DNA from: Pseudodesulfovibrio senegalensis
Lineage (GTDB): Bacteria; Desulfobacterota; Desulfovibrionia; Desulfovibrionales; Desulfovibrionaceae
DNA length: 64,000 bases
Reading direction: 5' to 3'
Assembly (NCBI RefSeq): GCF_008830225.1
Contig: NZ_WAIE01000001.1
Location: forward strand, 1,256,838 to 1,320,837
Shown here in pieces: positions 33,883 to 42,350 of this stretch (the first letter of the stretch is position 1; each line of letters begins with the position of its first letter). The notes beneath the pieces are model-generated. The model saw nothing but the letters and a program-made list of their open reading frames with translations, searched no databases and was not told where the DNA came from. A program made the position numbers and the translations under genes.

Positions 33883-34647
33883 ATGACTACGACAAAAACA
33901 AAGCAGATAACTCTGGACGCCCAAGGCATCTATTACAAGCAATTCAACGAAACGATCCGTGAAAAGGTGAGTGAAGGCTATACGGACTTCAAGCTGGTCA
34001 ACGTCAACGGCCAGCGATACCTGGCCACGGCCCTAGACGGCGACTTTTCCTTTGAAATCAATGGGGTGCCGGGACAGGACATGGGCGCGTTCATGCGCGG
34101 CCCCAAAATCCACGTGCATGCCAACGCCCAGGACGGCATCGGCAACACCATGGATGACGGGAAAATCGTGGTGCACGGTCTGGCCGGAGACGTGGCGGGC
34201 TACGCCATGCGCGGCGGCAATATCTACATCCGGGAAGACGTGGGCTATCGCGTGGGAATCCACATGAAAGCCTACATGGATCACCAGCCGATTATCGTGG
34301 TCGGCGGCAAGGCCGGGGACTTCCTCGGTGAATATATGGCTGGTGGAATTATTTTGCTCTTGGGGATGTTTTCTGGTAAGCCTGATGCGCCTATTTCGGG
34401 AAGAAGCCTCGGAACAGGCATGCATGGCGGCGTGATTTATGTTCGCGGCAAGGCTCCCGTGGACCAGCTCGGACCGGGACTGCACGCTCAGCCGGTGGAC
34501 AGCGAGGACATGGAAGTCATAGAACGGATCGTCAAGGATTACGCTAAAGAGCTTGACGTGGATGCCGACGAAATCTTAAGCGAAGGTTTCGAGAAAATCC
34601 GTCCGTTTTCGCACAGGCCTTACGGCAACATGTACGTGCCGACCTGA
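33883..34647 (+). CDS. Glutamate synthase GXGXG-domain subunit
   Basis: A 254-residue protein made of the right-handed beta-helix (GXGXG) that forms the C-terminal domain of large-subunit GltB. Repeats such as GPKIHVHANAQDGIGNTMDDG, VVHGLAGDVAGYAMRGGNIYI and GGKAGDFLGEYMAGG carry the Gly pattern. It is a structural spacer between the amidotransferase and synthase domains. The ATG is five bases after the previous stop. A patch near 34335-34400 uses unusual AT-ending codons. It is the last of the five glutamate synthase genes; yajC follows 41 bases on with no terminator. Confidence 0.9.
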   Translation: MTTTKTKQITLDAQGIYYKQFNETIREKVSEGYTDFKLVNVNGQRYLATALDGDFSFEINGVPGQDMGAFMRGPKIHVHANAQDGIGNTMDDGKIVVHGLAGDVAGYAMRGGNIYIREDVGYRVGIHMKAYMDHQPIIVVGGKAGDFLGEYMAGGIILLLGMFSGKPDAPISGRSLGTGMHGGVIYVRGKAPVDQLGPGLHAQPVDSEDMEVIERIVKDYAKELDVDADEILSEGFEKIRPFSHRPYGNMYVPT

Positions 34648-34688
34648 TGCTTTTGATTACACGGCAATAAACATCCCCAGGAGGACAT

Positions 34689-35048
34689 ATGCTTTTCAAC
34701 AACATCGCCTTTGCCATGGCACCGCCCGCGGGTGGAGCAGAGGGCGGAGCTGGAGGCCTGTTGGCCGGCCCCTTGCCCATGCTCGTTCTTATGTTTGCCA
34801 TTTTCTACTTCCTGCTCATTCGGCCGCAGCAGAAAAAGGCCAAAGAGCACAAGAACATGCTGGAAAACTTGAAGGTCGGCGACAAGGTGTGGACCAATGG
34901 TGGCATCAAGGGCATCATTGCGGAAATCAAGGATGATGTCCTGAAGCTGGAAATCGCTGACGGCGTATCCATTGAAATGCGGAAAGGCTATGTGACCGAC
35001 ATTGACGGCCCCAAGGCCGCGCCTGCCAAGAAAGAAAAGAAAAAGTAA
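34689..35048 (+). CDS. yajC: Preprotein translocase subunit YajC
   Basis: A 119-residue inner-membrane protein. A Gly/Ala-rich N-terminus is followed by one span (PMLVLMFAIFYFLLIRPQQKK) and the cytoplasmic YajC domain (LKVGDKVWTNGGIKGIIAEI), ending in a Lys-rich tail. It associates with SecD and SecF. A GGAGGACAT site precedes the ATG. The gene order yajC-secD-secF is the usual one. Confidence 0.95.
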   Translation: MLFNNIAFAMAPPAGGAEGGAGGLLAGPLPMLVLMFAIFYFLLIRPQQKKAKEHKNMLENLKVGDKVWTNGGIKGIIAEIKDDVLKLEIADGVSIEMRKGYVTDIDGPKAAPAKKEKKK

Positions 35049-35087
35049 CAAGTAGAAGGCAGACAGCCTTTGAAAGCGGCTTTTCAC

Positions 35088-35122
35088 CGCGGACCGGGCC
35101 CGCCCTGCGGCTCTGGTCCGCG
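35088..35122 (+). repeat. Inverted repeat between yajC and secD
   Basis: CGCGGACC (35088-35095) and GGTCCGCG (35115-35122) form an 8-bp stem around a 19-base GC-rich loop. No T-run follows, so it may be an mRNA processing or stability element within the operon. Confidence 0.5.
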
Positions 35123-35184
35123 CTTGCGTTTGCCGCGTCATGACAGGCTGTCTTCATTTTCCACCGACAGGGGAGAATTCATTC

Positions 35185-36780
35185 ATGCAGAGTTTGCGCT
35201 GGAGAATCATTGTCGCCCTGCTCGTACTGGTGCTCGGACTGGCCTATATGCTGCCGTCCCTGCCCGGAGTACAGGGCTCCTCACTGGCCGAAGCATTGCC
35301 CGGCGACAGCATCAACCTCGGACTGGACCTCAAGGGAGGCATTCACCTGACGCTGGGCGTCGATGTGAATGTCGCGCTCCAGAACAACCTTGCCCGCATT
35401 GGCGACGACCTCAAATCCGTGGCCAAGGAAAAGGAAATCTACCTTCTGCGTCCGACAGTGCTCCCGGGCGACAAGATACAGTTGGTCCTGCTCAAGGGTG
35501 AGCAAAAGGAAGCATTTGAAAAAGTGCTCGATGACTTTGATTCCGTGCGGGTCGATGGAACACAATCCATGGCGGACGGACGAATCAAGTACGTGCTGGG
35601 CATCACTTCCGACTACAAGAAGTATCTTACCAAGCTGACCATGGATCAGGCCATCAAGACCATCCGCAACCGCATTGACCAGTTCGGCGTTGCCGAGCCG
35701 GACATTCGCCGTCAGGAAGGTCATCGGGTTCAGGTCCAGCTTCCCGGCATTCAGGAACCGGAGCGCGCCATCAAAATCATCGGCCGCACCGCGCACCTTG
35801 AATTCAAGATGGTCGACGACACCGTTGATCCGGCCAAGGCCCAGCAGGGCATCCTGCCTCCGGGCGACGAACTGGCCGTACTCATGAACCGTCGGCCGGA
35901 CGGCACTTATGCCGAACAGCCCATCGTACTCAAGAAAGACGCCGTGCTCACCGGGGAATACATCACCGACGCTTCGGTTCGCTACGGCAACTTCAATGAC
36001 GCCTACGTGGGTATCAATTTCAACAACAAGGGCGGCCGGATTTTTGCCCGCCTGACCGAAGAAAACGTGGGCAACCGCATGGCCATCGTGCTGGACGGCA
36101 AGGTCTATTCCGCTCCGGTCATTCAGGAAAAAATCAGCGGCGGACGCGCCAGCATCACGGGCAGCTTCACCACCGACGAAGCCCGAGACCTGGCCATTGT
36201 TCTCCGCGCCGGTTCGCTGCCTGCCCCGGTGCACATCCTCGAACAGCGCACGGTGGGTCCGTCCCTCGGACAGGAATCCATCGACAAAGGCATCATGTCT
36301 GCAATGATCGGCATGGCCCTGATCCTGGTCTTCATGGTCGTCTACTACGGATTCGGCGGCTGTGTGGCCGACGTTGTCCTGACCCTCAACATCATGCTGA
36401 TCATGGCAGGGCTGGCTGCATTTGGCGCAACCCTGACATTGCCGGGTATTGCGGGGATCATCCTGACCATTGGTATGGCTGTAGACGCCAACGTGATCAT
36501 ATTCGAGCGCATCCGCGAGGAACTGCGCAGGGGGATGACCGCACGCGCTGCCATTGACGAAGGATACGGCAGGGCGACCCTGACCATCCTCGACGCCAAC
36601 GTGACCACGGTCATCGCAGCCGTCATCCTGTATCAATTCGGTACCGGACCGATCCGTGGATTCGCCGTGACACTGACCCTGGGTATCATCACCTCCATGT
36701 TCACGGCCATTTTCGTGTCGCGCATCCTGTTCGACCTGTACGTGAAAAACCGCTCCGAAAAAGCGAAGTTGAGCATTTAG
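35185..36780 (+). CDS. secD: Protein translocase subunit SecD
   Basis: A 531-residue inner-membrane protein. It has one N-terminal span (IIVALLVLVLGLAYML), the large periplasmic domain with LGLDLKGGIHLTLGVD and IRNRIDQFGVAEPDIRRQ, and a C-terminal block of five spans including AGIAGIILTIGMAVDANVIIFERIREEL. With SecF it uses the proton motive force to complete protein export. The ATG at 35185 follows GGGGAG; a longer frame upstream runs into the hairpin region. Confidence 0.96.
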   Translation: MQSLRWRIIVALLVLVLGLAYMLPSLPGVQGSSLAEALPGDSINLGLDLKGGIHLTLGVDVNVALQNNLARIGDDLKSVAKEKEIYLLRPTVLPGDKIQLVLLKGEQKEAFEKVLDDFDSVRVDGTQSMADGRIKYVLGITSDYKKYLTKLTMDQAIKTIRNRIDQFGVAEPDIRRQEGHRVQVQLPGIQEPERAIKIIGRTAHLEFKMVDDTVDPAKAQQGILPPGDELAVLMNRRPDGTYAEQPIVLKKDAVLTGEYITDASVRYGNFNDAYVGINFNNKGGRIFARLTEENVGNRMAIVLDGKVYSAPVIQEKISGGRASITGSFTTDEARDLAIVLRAGSLPAPVHILEQRTVGPSLGQESIDKGIMSAMIGMALILVFMVVYYGFGGCVADVVLTLNIMLIMAGLAAFGATLTLPGIAGIILTIGMAVDANVIIFERIREELRRGMTARAAIDEGYGRATLTILDANVTTVIAAVILYQFGTGPIRGFAVTLTLGIITSMFTAIFVSRILFDLYVKNRSEKAKLSI

Positions 36781-36792
36781 GAGGATCGCCAC

Positions 36793-37866
36793 ATGGGACT
36801 GCAAATAATCAAACCGGATACCACAATCGATTTTATCGGTTTTAGAAAGGTAGCCTTCATTGTTTCCGCGTTGGTCATTCTCATCGGCCTTGGTTCGCTG
36901 ATATACAACGGCGGCCCCAAGTACGGAATCGACTTTGCGGGCGGCATTATCGTCCAGGTCAAAATCGACCAGAAAACCGATGTTCAGGAAATCAAGGATT
37001 CGCTCAAGGGGCTGGAACTGCCCGGAATGGTGGTTCAAAGGCTCGGCCTTGAGGAAGACAACGAATACCTGATCCGAACCTCCAGTTCGGACATCGCCTC
37101 CAGCGTCATCCGCGATCAGGTTTCCCAGGCCCTGACCGACAACCTCGTCGGCAAGTCCTTTGAAATCCAGCGTCTGGAAATGGTCGGCCCCAAAGTGGGT
37201 GCTGACTTGCGCTCCAAGGCGCTAGAAGCCATGTTCTACGCCGTGCTGCTCATCGCCATCTATATCTCCGGGCGTTTTGAGCAGCGCTGGATGGCTGCGG
37301 CCATCATGGCGGGCGGACTCCTCGCCGGCCAGTATGGTCTGGCTCTGACCGGACTGGATATTGCCTGGACCATCATAGGCATGCTGGTTATCACGCTGGG
37401 CCTATGCTGGTATCTGAAACTCAATTACGCTCTCGGTGCCGTTGTGGCCCTTGTACACGACGTTCTCATTACCGTGGGCGTGTTCTCGATTCTGGGCAAG
37501 GAATTCGACCTGACCATCATTGCGGCGCTGCTGACCATCATCGGTTACTCGCTCAACGATACCATCATCGTCTTTGACCGCATCCGTGAAAACATCGCGG
37601 GCAGAGGCGAAGAGGAATTCCCCACCCTCATCAACACAAGCATCAACCAGACCCTTTCGCGCACCATACTCACTTCGGGAACGACCCTGCTGGTGGTGCT
37701 GAGCCTCTATCTGCTGGGCGGCGGCGTCATTCACGACTTCGCGCTTGCACTGCTCATCGGCGTGGGCGTGGGCACGTATTCGTCCATCTTTGTTGCCAGT
37801 CCGATCCTTCTCGGATTCGGTCCCACCGACATGGATGTGGAAGACAGCGAAGCGCAAAACGCTTAG
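36793..37866 (+). CDS. secF: Protein translocase subunit SecF
   Basis: A 357-residue partner of SecD with six spans. YGIDFAGGIIVQVKI, the VGPKVGADLR motif and the GYSLNDTIIVFDRIREN motif are typical. A GGAGGATCGCCAC site precedes the ATG, 12 bases after secD. An intrinsic terminator follows. Confidence 0.96.
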   Translation: MGLQIIKPDTTIDFIGFRKVAFIVSALVILIGLGSLIYNGGPKYGIDFAGGIIVQVKIDQKTDVQEIKDSLKGLELPGMVVQRLGLEEDNEYLIRTSSSDIASSVIRDQVSQALTDNLVGKSFEIQRLEMVGPKVGADLRSKALEAMFYAVLLIAIYISGRFEQRWMAAAIMAGGLLAGQYGLALTGLDIAWTIIGMLVITLGLCWYLKLNYALGAVVALVHDVLITVGVFSILGKEFDLTIIAALLTIIGYSLNDTIIVFDRIRENIAGRGEEEFPTLINTSINQTLSRTILTSGTTLLVVLSLYLLGGGVIHDFALALLIGVGVGTYSSIFVASPILLGFGPTDMDVEDSEAQNA

Positions 37867-37890
37867 CTCACACAAACAATACACACCACA

Positions 37891-37921
37891 GGGGGAAGGG
37901 CATGGCTCTTCCCCCTTTTTT
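37891..37921 (+). terminator. Intrinsic terminator after secF
   Basis: GGGGGAAG (37891-37898) pairs with CTTCCCCC (37908-37915), followed by six T residues. Confidence 0.88.
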
Positions 37922-37995
37922 CATGCCCGAAGCACAACGGCTAAGAATCAAGAACAACAACGTCCACGGCACTGTCGTCCCTGTTCTTCAGACGT

Positions 37996-38027
37996 AAAAA
38001 GGCCCTCCGGCACGATGCCGGAGGGCC
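37996..38027 (-). terminator. Intrinsic terminator after adk
   Basis: On the minus strand GGCCCTCCGGC and GCCGGAGGGCC (38027-38017 with 38011-38001) form a perfect 11-bp stem, followed by TTTTT (38000-37996). Confidence 0.88.
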
Positions 38028-38054
38028 TGACTTTGCGCTAAACCTTCGGTCTGA

Positions 38055-38726
38055 CTATGCGAGCTGGGAAAGCAGGGTTTCCTTGATCTCGTCGATGGTG
38101 CCTTCACCATCCAGCTCAATGTACTTGAATCCGGCCTTGTCTGCCAAGTCCTTGTAGAAGTAGGCGGCAGCGATGGTTCCGGTCTTGTCGTCATAGTAGA
38201 TGTCATGACGCTTGTTGATGGCGTCTTCGTCCTGGTCGTCAGCGCGGGCGCTCAGTTCGCCACCGCACACGCGACACTTGTCTCCGTCCGGAGCAATGGC
38301 GGGGATGCCGACGTTGTTCGGATGGTTGGGATCATTGGCGCACAGACGGCGACCCATGATGCGAGCCTTGGCCACTTCGCGGGGCAGCAAAATTTCAATG
38401 ACGAAATCCAGCTTCACGCCGTCCTTCTGCAGGGCTTCCCACAATTTTTCAGCCTGAACGATGGAGCGGGGGAAACCGTCCAGCAGCCAGCCGTTGGAGC
38501 TGGAGCTCTGCAACACGTCAAGAACCATGGGAATGGTGATATCGTCAGGAACGAGTTCGCCCTTGTCGATGTATTCCTTGGCCTTGAGACCCAGTTCGGT
38601 GCCGCCGCCGATGTGTTTGCGGAAAATGGCGCCGGACTCAATGTGATCCAGGTCGTATTTCTGCTTGGCCAGGGAACCCTGGGTGCCTTTACCACTGCCG
38701 TTGGGTCCAAAAATCAGAATATTCAT
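38055..38726 (-). CDS. adk: Adenylate kinase with metal-binding LID
   Basis: A 223-residue adenylate kinase. It has the P-loop FGPNGSGKGTQ, DGFPRSIVQAE and the GRRL motif. The LID holds Cys129, His135, Cys151 and Cys154 (CANDPNH and CRVCGG), the same ligand set and numbering as the D. gigas enzyme known to bind zinc, cobalt or iron. It interconverts AMP, ADP and ATP. An AGGAGGAG site precedes the ATG. It lies at the end of the hemA-tilS run and has its own terminator. Confidence 0.95.
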   Translation of the reverse strand: MNILIFGPNGSGKGTQGSLAKQKYDLDHIESGAIFRKHIGGGTELGLKAKEYIDKGELVPDDITIPMVLDVLQSSSSNGWLLDGFPRSIVQAEKLWEALQKDGVKLDFVIEILLPREVAKARIMGRRLCANDPNHPNNVGIPAIAPDGDKCRVCGGELSARADDQDEDAINKRHDIYYDDKTGTIAAAYFYKDLADKAGFKYIELDGEGTIDEIKETLLSQLA

Positions 38727-38789
38727 GAATAACTCCTCCTAACGATTGTGCAAAAGATCACATGCTCTTATCCCCTGAGGCCCCAACTG

Positions 38790-39809
38790 TCAATGCTTGA
38801 CCCTGAAAACAACCCCTTCGGAAACGATTTTGGCGGTCTTATCGCCGGGGAACTGGATGACGGCACCGATGCGTTGCTCCCGCCAAGCCGCGTCCAGCCT
38901 GAACAAAGAGTCCGCAAGGGCTTGTCCCGGTCCCATTGCATCAAGTTTGTGCTTGTAAAAACGCATACGCTCGGCCTGATGCGCCCCCTCAAGGGCGTGT
39001 TGCGCTAACAACGGCCCGGGTTGAAGCATTTGACAGCGCCTGAACCAAAAGTCGTCATCCAGTCGCCCCATACGCCACATACGAGCTACGGACGATGTAA
39101 AAGACTGATTTTCTTCAACAAATAGAGGAAGAATGGAGTGGCGGACACGATTGCGTTTCCAGCGTTGGTCCGCATTGCTGGCATCCTGCGACCAAGGCAC
39201 GCGCAAATCGTGAAGAAAATCACGGAGTGTGCTCTTGGGGGTCAGTAAAAAGGGTCGAACAAGGTTGCGGTCAGGATCGATACCCGGCATTCCGGAAATC
39301 CCCGGCCATCCCGCCCCGCGGAGCATACGCATGAGCACGTCCTCGCACAGGTCGTCCAGATGATGCCCCAAGGCGATGTGTTGCGCTCCCAGCTTTTCCC
39401 TTTCCCGCTCAAGCAGTGCATAGCGGACATGACGGCCGGCCTCTTCGATTCCCATGCCCATGGACAGGGCTTCTGCCTGCACGTCCCGGCGAATCGCCGT
39501 GCACGGAATGTCTGCGGCTTTGCAAAGCGCAACTGCGGCAGCAGCCTCGTCCGGGGATTCAGCCCGAAGGCCGTGGTCCAGATGCAAGGCAAAAACATGA
39601 CCATGATTGCGCCTGGAAATATATTTGAGAACCAGCAGCAAGGCGGTCGAATCGATTCCGCCGGAAAAAGCCGTCAGAAAGGCTTTTCCCTCCATATCGA
39701 CCCCGAGCTCATTCACAAGGAATGATTCGACTCCAAGACAGAAATGCGCCCATTTGGGAGGCAATTCCTGCAAGGTTGCCGGGATTGATTCAGGCAGTGG
39801 GGGAGGCAT
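38790..39809 (-). CDS. tilS: tRNA(Ile)-lysidine synthase
   Basis: A 339-residue N-type ATP pyrophosphatase. The PP-loop is FSGGIDSTALLL (Ser49-Ser54), followed by HLDHGLRAES and GHHLDDLCEDVLMRMLRGAG, and by WSQDASNADQRWKRNRVRH. It converts C34 of the CAU-anticodon tRNA-Ile to lysidine. The protein is on the short side, lacking a long C-terminal extension. It starts two bases after the preceding small gene's stop. Confidence 0.93.
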   Translation of the reverse strand: MPPPLPESIPATLQELPPKWAHFCLGVESFLVNELGVDMEGKAFLTAFSGGIDSTALLLVLKYISRRNHGHVFALHLDHGLRAESPDEAAAAVALCKAADIPCTAIRRDVQAEALSMGMGIEEAGRHVRYALLEREREKLGAQHIALGHHLDDLCEDVLMRMLRGAGWPGISGMPGIDPDRNLVRPFLLTPKSTLRDFLHDLRVPWSQDASNADQRWKRNRVRHSILPLFVEENQSFTSSVARMWRMGRLDDDFWFRRCQMLQPGPLLAQHALEGAHQAERMRFYKHKLDAMGPGQALADSLFRLDAAWREQRIGAVIQFPGDKTAKIVSEGVVFRVKH

Positions 39810-39811
39810 GG

Positions 39812-40159
39812 CTAGACCGGGATGTCTAATCCCTTGATCATGTCATCCACGAAATCGAGCATGTAGTTGCGCTGCTCCGGGGTACAATAGGCCACGCAGG
39901 AGCAACGGATGATGCCCTTCGCCCTTACCAGCAGCTCCATTTTCAGCTTGTTGCCCGCCAGATCGTGAATGACTTCAAGGCCAAGGAAGTATGGTCCGCA
40001 TTTTTCCAGATGCTCTTTCTGTTCGTCGGTGAGCATGTCCTCGGGCATGGGAAGATAGTATATGTCCTCAATGGGACCGGCATACCCTGCGTCGGTCATA
40101 TGCTTCTCGATGATGGCCAAATTGTCGTCTATGATATCTTCAATCAGATAATTTCTCAT
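39812..40159 (-). CDS. Conserved hypothetical protein (115 aa)
   Basis: A 115-residue acidic soluble protein beginning MRNYLIEDIIDDNLAIIEKH. A central Lys/Arg patch (AGNKLKMELLVRAKG) is followed by IRCSCVAYC, which could bind metal. No signal or span is present. Its ATG shares bases with the hemA stop (TAATG), so it is coupled to hemA, and tilS starts two bases after it. I do not recognise a characterised family; the link to hemA is positional only. Confidence 0.75.
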   Translation of the reverse strand: MRNYLIEDIIDDNLAIIEKHMTDAGYAGPIEDIYYLPMPEDMLTDEQKEHLEKCGPYFLGLEVIHDLAGNKLKMELLVRAKGIIRCSCVAYCTPEQRNYMLDFVDDMIKGLDIPV

Positions 40160-41535
40160 TATTGTTCCTTTTTTGCAGCATCAATGAAGGTTTCCACTTC
40201 GTCGTGACTACATTCGCGAGATACCTGCTTACGCTCCAGATGTGCGGTGGAAGGGACCGACTCGTCGTCGAGATTGAACATGCGGCGGGCAATATCAATG
40301 TACCGTTCGGCCGCATCCTCTTCCTGGCTGCGTCGCTTGAGAAAACAAATGGGTTCATGGAGCACTTTCCGGCTTACGGAAAGGACCAGTGTTTCCAACG
40401 CAGCGCGTGTTGACGCATCAACGCCGCCCAAACGCTTGAGCGTCTTTTCCAGCTCCTTGCGGGCAATGTCCTCATTGGAAGAAACCATGTCTGCAATGGT
40501 GGGCTGCAAGGTTAAAGACTTGAGCCATATGCCGAACTTTTCAGTTTCCGCGGCAACCACGGCATGCGCCTTGACCGCCTCGTCCTGCCGCTGCGACATG
40601 TTCTCTTCCACGACTTCCTTCAAATCATCAATGTCATACAGATAAATGTTGTCCAGATTGTTGACGTCCGGATCAATATCGCGGGGGACCGCGATGTCGA
40701 TGAAAAACATGGGACGATTCTTGCGCTGCTTGAGCACACCGCGAACATCCTTGGCCTTGAGCACGGCCGTGGGCGATCCTGTTGAACTGATGACGATATC
40801 CGCTTCATGCAAACGGGAAGGCATCTCGTCAAAACTGATGGGATGTCCGTTCATGCTGGCGGCAAGCGATTTGGCCCGGGCAAGGGTGCGGTTGGCAATG
40901 AGCAATGACCGAACGCCGTTGTTCATGAGGTGGGTTGCGGCAAGTTCGGCCATTTCTCCGGCCCCGATCAGCATGGCGTTCATGCCTTCCAGATCGCCGA
41001 AAATTTTTCTGGCCAACTCAACGGCTGCAAAACTGATGGAAACCGCGCTGGAAGCAATGGCCGTCTCGGTACGGACCCTCTTGGCAACGGAAAACGCCTT
41101 GTGCAGCAATCGGTTGACGATGGTTCGGGCGGTCCCGTTATCCACGGCATTACGGTAGGCGTCCTTGAGCTGACCCAGAATCTGCGGTTCGCCCATGACA
41201 AGGGAATCAAGGCTGCAGGCCACGGTAAAAAGGTGCTGAACCGCGTCAAGTGCCATATACTGATAGGTGTGGTCGCCCAACAACTCGACAGGGGCATCGC
41301 AGGCTCCGGCCCAATGCGAGTAGACCTCGTCAAAAACATCGGCGTCACGCTCTCCCTGCGCCACAACCACGATTTCAACGCGGTTGCACGTAGAGAGCAC
41401 GATACATTCACGAATGGCGTCACAACTGTGCAGCCGTTGCTCGAAATTCTCGACATCGGTCAGCGCAAACCGCTCCCGCACGTCAACGCCGGCGGTTTTG
41501 TGATTCAGGCCTACGAGATATATCTTCCTGTTCAT
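40159..41535 (-). CDS. hemA: Glutamyl-tRNA reductase
   Basis: A 458-residue HemA. It shows GLNHKTAGVDVRERFAL, the catalytic Cys in VLSTCNRVEI, GEPQILGQLKDAY, the NADPH site AMLIGAGEMAELAA and FFIDIAVPRDIDPDV. It makes glutamate-1-semialdehyde, the first committed step to tetrapyrroles. Its start overlaps the ccsA-like stop by four bases. It lies in sirC-ccsA-hemA order. Confidence 0.95.
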   Translation of the reverse strand: MNRKIYLVGLNHKTAGVDVRERFALTDVENFEQRLHSCDAIRECIVLSTCNRVEIVVVAQGERDADVFDEVYSHWAGACDAPVELLGDHTYQYMALDAVQHLFTVACSLDSLVMGEPQILGQLKDAYRNAVDNGTARTIVNRLLHKAFSVAKRVRTETAIASSAVSISFAAVELARKIFGDLEGMNAMLIGAGEMAELAATHLMNNGVRSLLIANRTLARAKSLAASMNGHPISFDEMPSRLHEADIVISSTGSPTAVLKAKDVRGVLKQRKNRPMFFIDIAVPRDIDPDVNNLDNIYLYDIDDLKEVVEENMSQRQDEAVKAHAVVAAETEKFGIWLKSLTLQPTIADMVSSNEDIARKELEKTLKRLGGVDASTRAALETLVLSVSRKVLHEPICFLKRRSQEEDAAERYIDIARRMFNLDDESVPSTAHLERKQVSRECSHDEVETFIDAAKKEQ

Positions 41536-42350
41536 GGCATCTGCCTAAACGTTATGGTGTGATGCAGCAGGGAAACAACCATGGCTGCAAACACGATGAT
41601 CATCAGAATTGCAGGCTTTCTGCCTTTCCACCCGAGCAACATACGCTGGTGAAACAGAAAGGCAAAGGCTCCCCATACGGCCAGAGACGATATTTTCATG
41701 ACGTCCCAGACAAACATCTTGCCCGGAGCGATCCAGTACCAGACAAAGGAGGAAAAAAGACCAAGCGTATACAGCGGAAACCCGATGGCAACCACCATGT
41801 GATTGACCCGGTCGAAAATGGAGAGAGAGGGGGTATCCTTGCCCAGCGACCGAAGCCCGGCCTTGGTCTTGATTTTCTTGTTGTAATGAAGGAACGCCAG
41901 CGCGGCACCAAACCCCATGACCAACACACCGAGCGCAAGAACCAGTGTGCCGATATGCAGGCCGAAAAACAGCATGGTCAATTGCTTGGGCATGACCACA
42001 CGGATACCGCTGAACGTCATAGACGTCAGAAAGAAGAGCAGAGCTAGCGGCAGGACGGTCAGGGCCATGAACTCAAGACGAAAACGCCACCAGAAAAAGA
42101 AATAGATGACCAAAATACTCCAGGCCAGAATACTCAGGTACGTTCCGCTCGCGTTCAGGGCGACACCTCGTTCCTGAACAAAAACAAGCGCTATGTCTAC
42201 GGTGTGCAGGGCAAAACCGGCCACGGCCAGAATTCCGGCCAACCGCCGGAGTCGGGGATTGGCTGCGGCTGTGCCCACGAGAAAAAGAACCGTACCGACC
42301 AGATACAGCCCAATGATGAGAAGCTGAAGCAGTTCAAACAAGCCCATCAA
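41532..42350 (-). CDS. CcsA/HemX-type cytochrome c assembly membrane protein
   Basis: A 272-residue polytopic protein with eight predicted spans. Conserved His residues lie in ALHTVDIALVF, FFGLHIGTLVLALG, FDRVNHMVVAIG and VSLLHHTI. The WxWxx region typical of CcsA is only partly kept, so it may be a HemX-like protein that affects HemA level instead of a full haem handling protein. It overlaps sirC by about 17 bases and hemA by four. Confidence 0.82.
   Translation of the reverse strand: MMGLFELLQLLIIGLYLVGTVLFLVGTAAANPRLRRLAGILAVAGFALHTVDIALVFVQERGVALNASGTYLSILAWSILVIYFFFWWRFRLEFMALTVLPLALLFFLTSMTFSGIRVVMPKQLTMLFFGLHIGTLVLALGVLVMGFGAALAFLHYNKKIKTKAGLRSLGKDTPSLSIFDRVNHMVVAIGFPLYTLGLFSSFVWYWIAPGKMFVWDVMKISSLAVWGAFAFLFHQRMLLGWKGRKPAILMIIVFAAMVVSLLHHTITFRQMP

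Noticed and set aside
35281..37038. A 585-codon open frame on the minus strand opposite secD and secF
   Set aside because: It spans two well-defined genes in antisense, is rich in His, Asp and Gly in a way typical of reverse-frame readings, and has no ribosome-binding site.
37925..37990. A 20-odd codon frame between the secF and adk terminators
   Set aside because: Too short, starts right after a T-run and has no ribosome-binding site.
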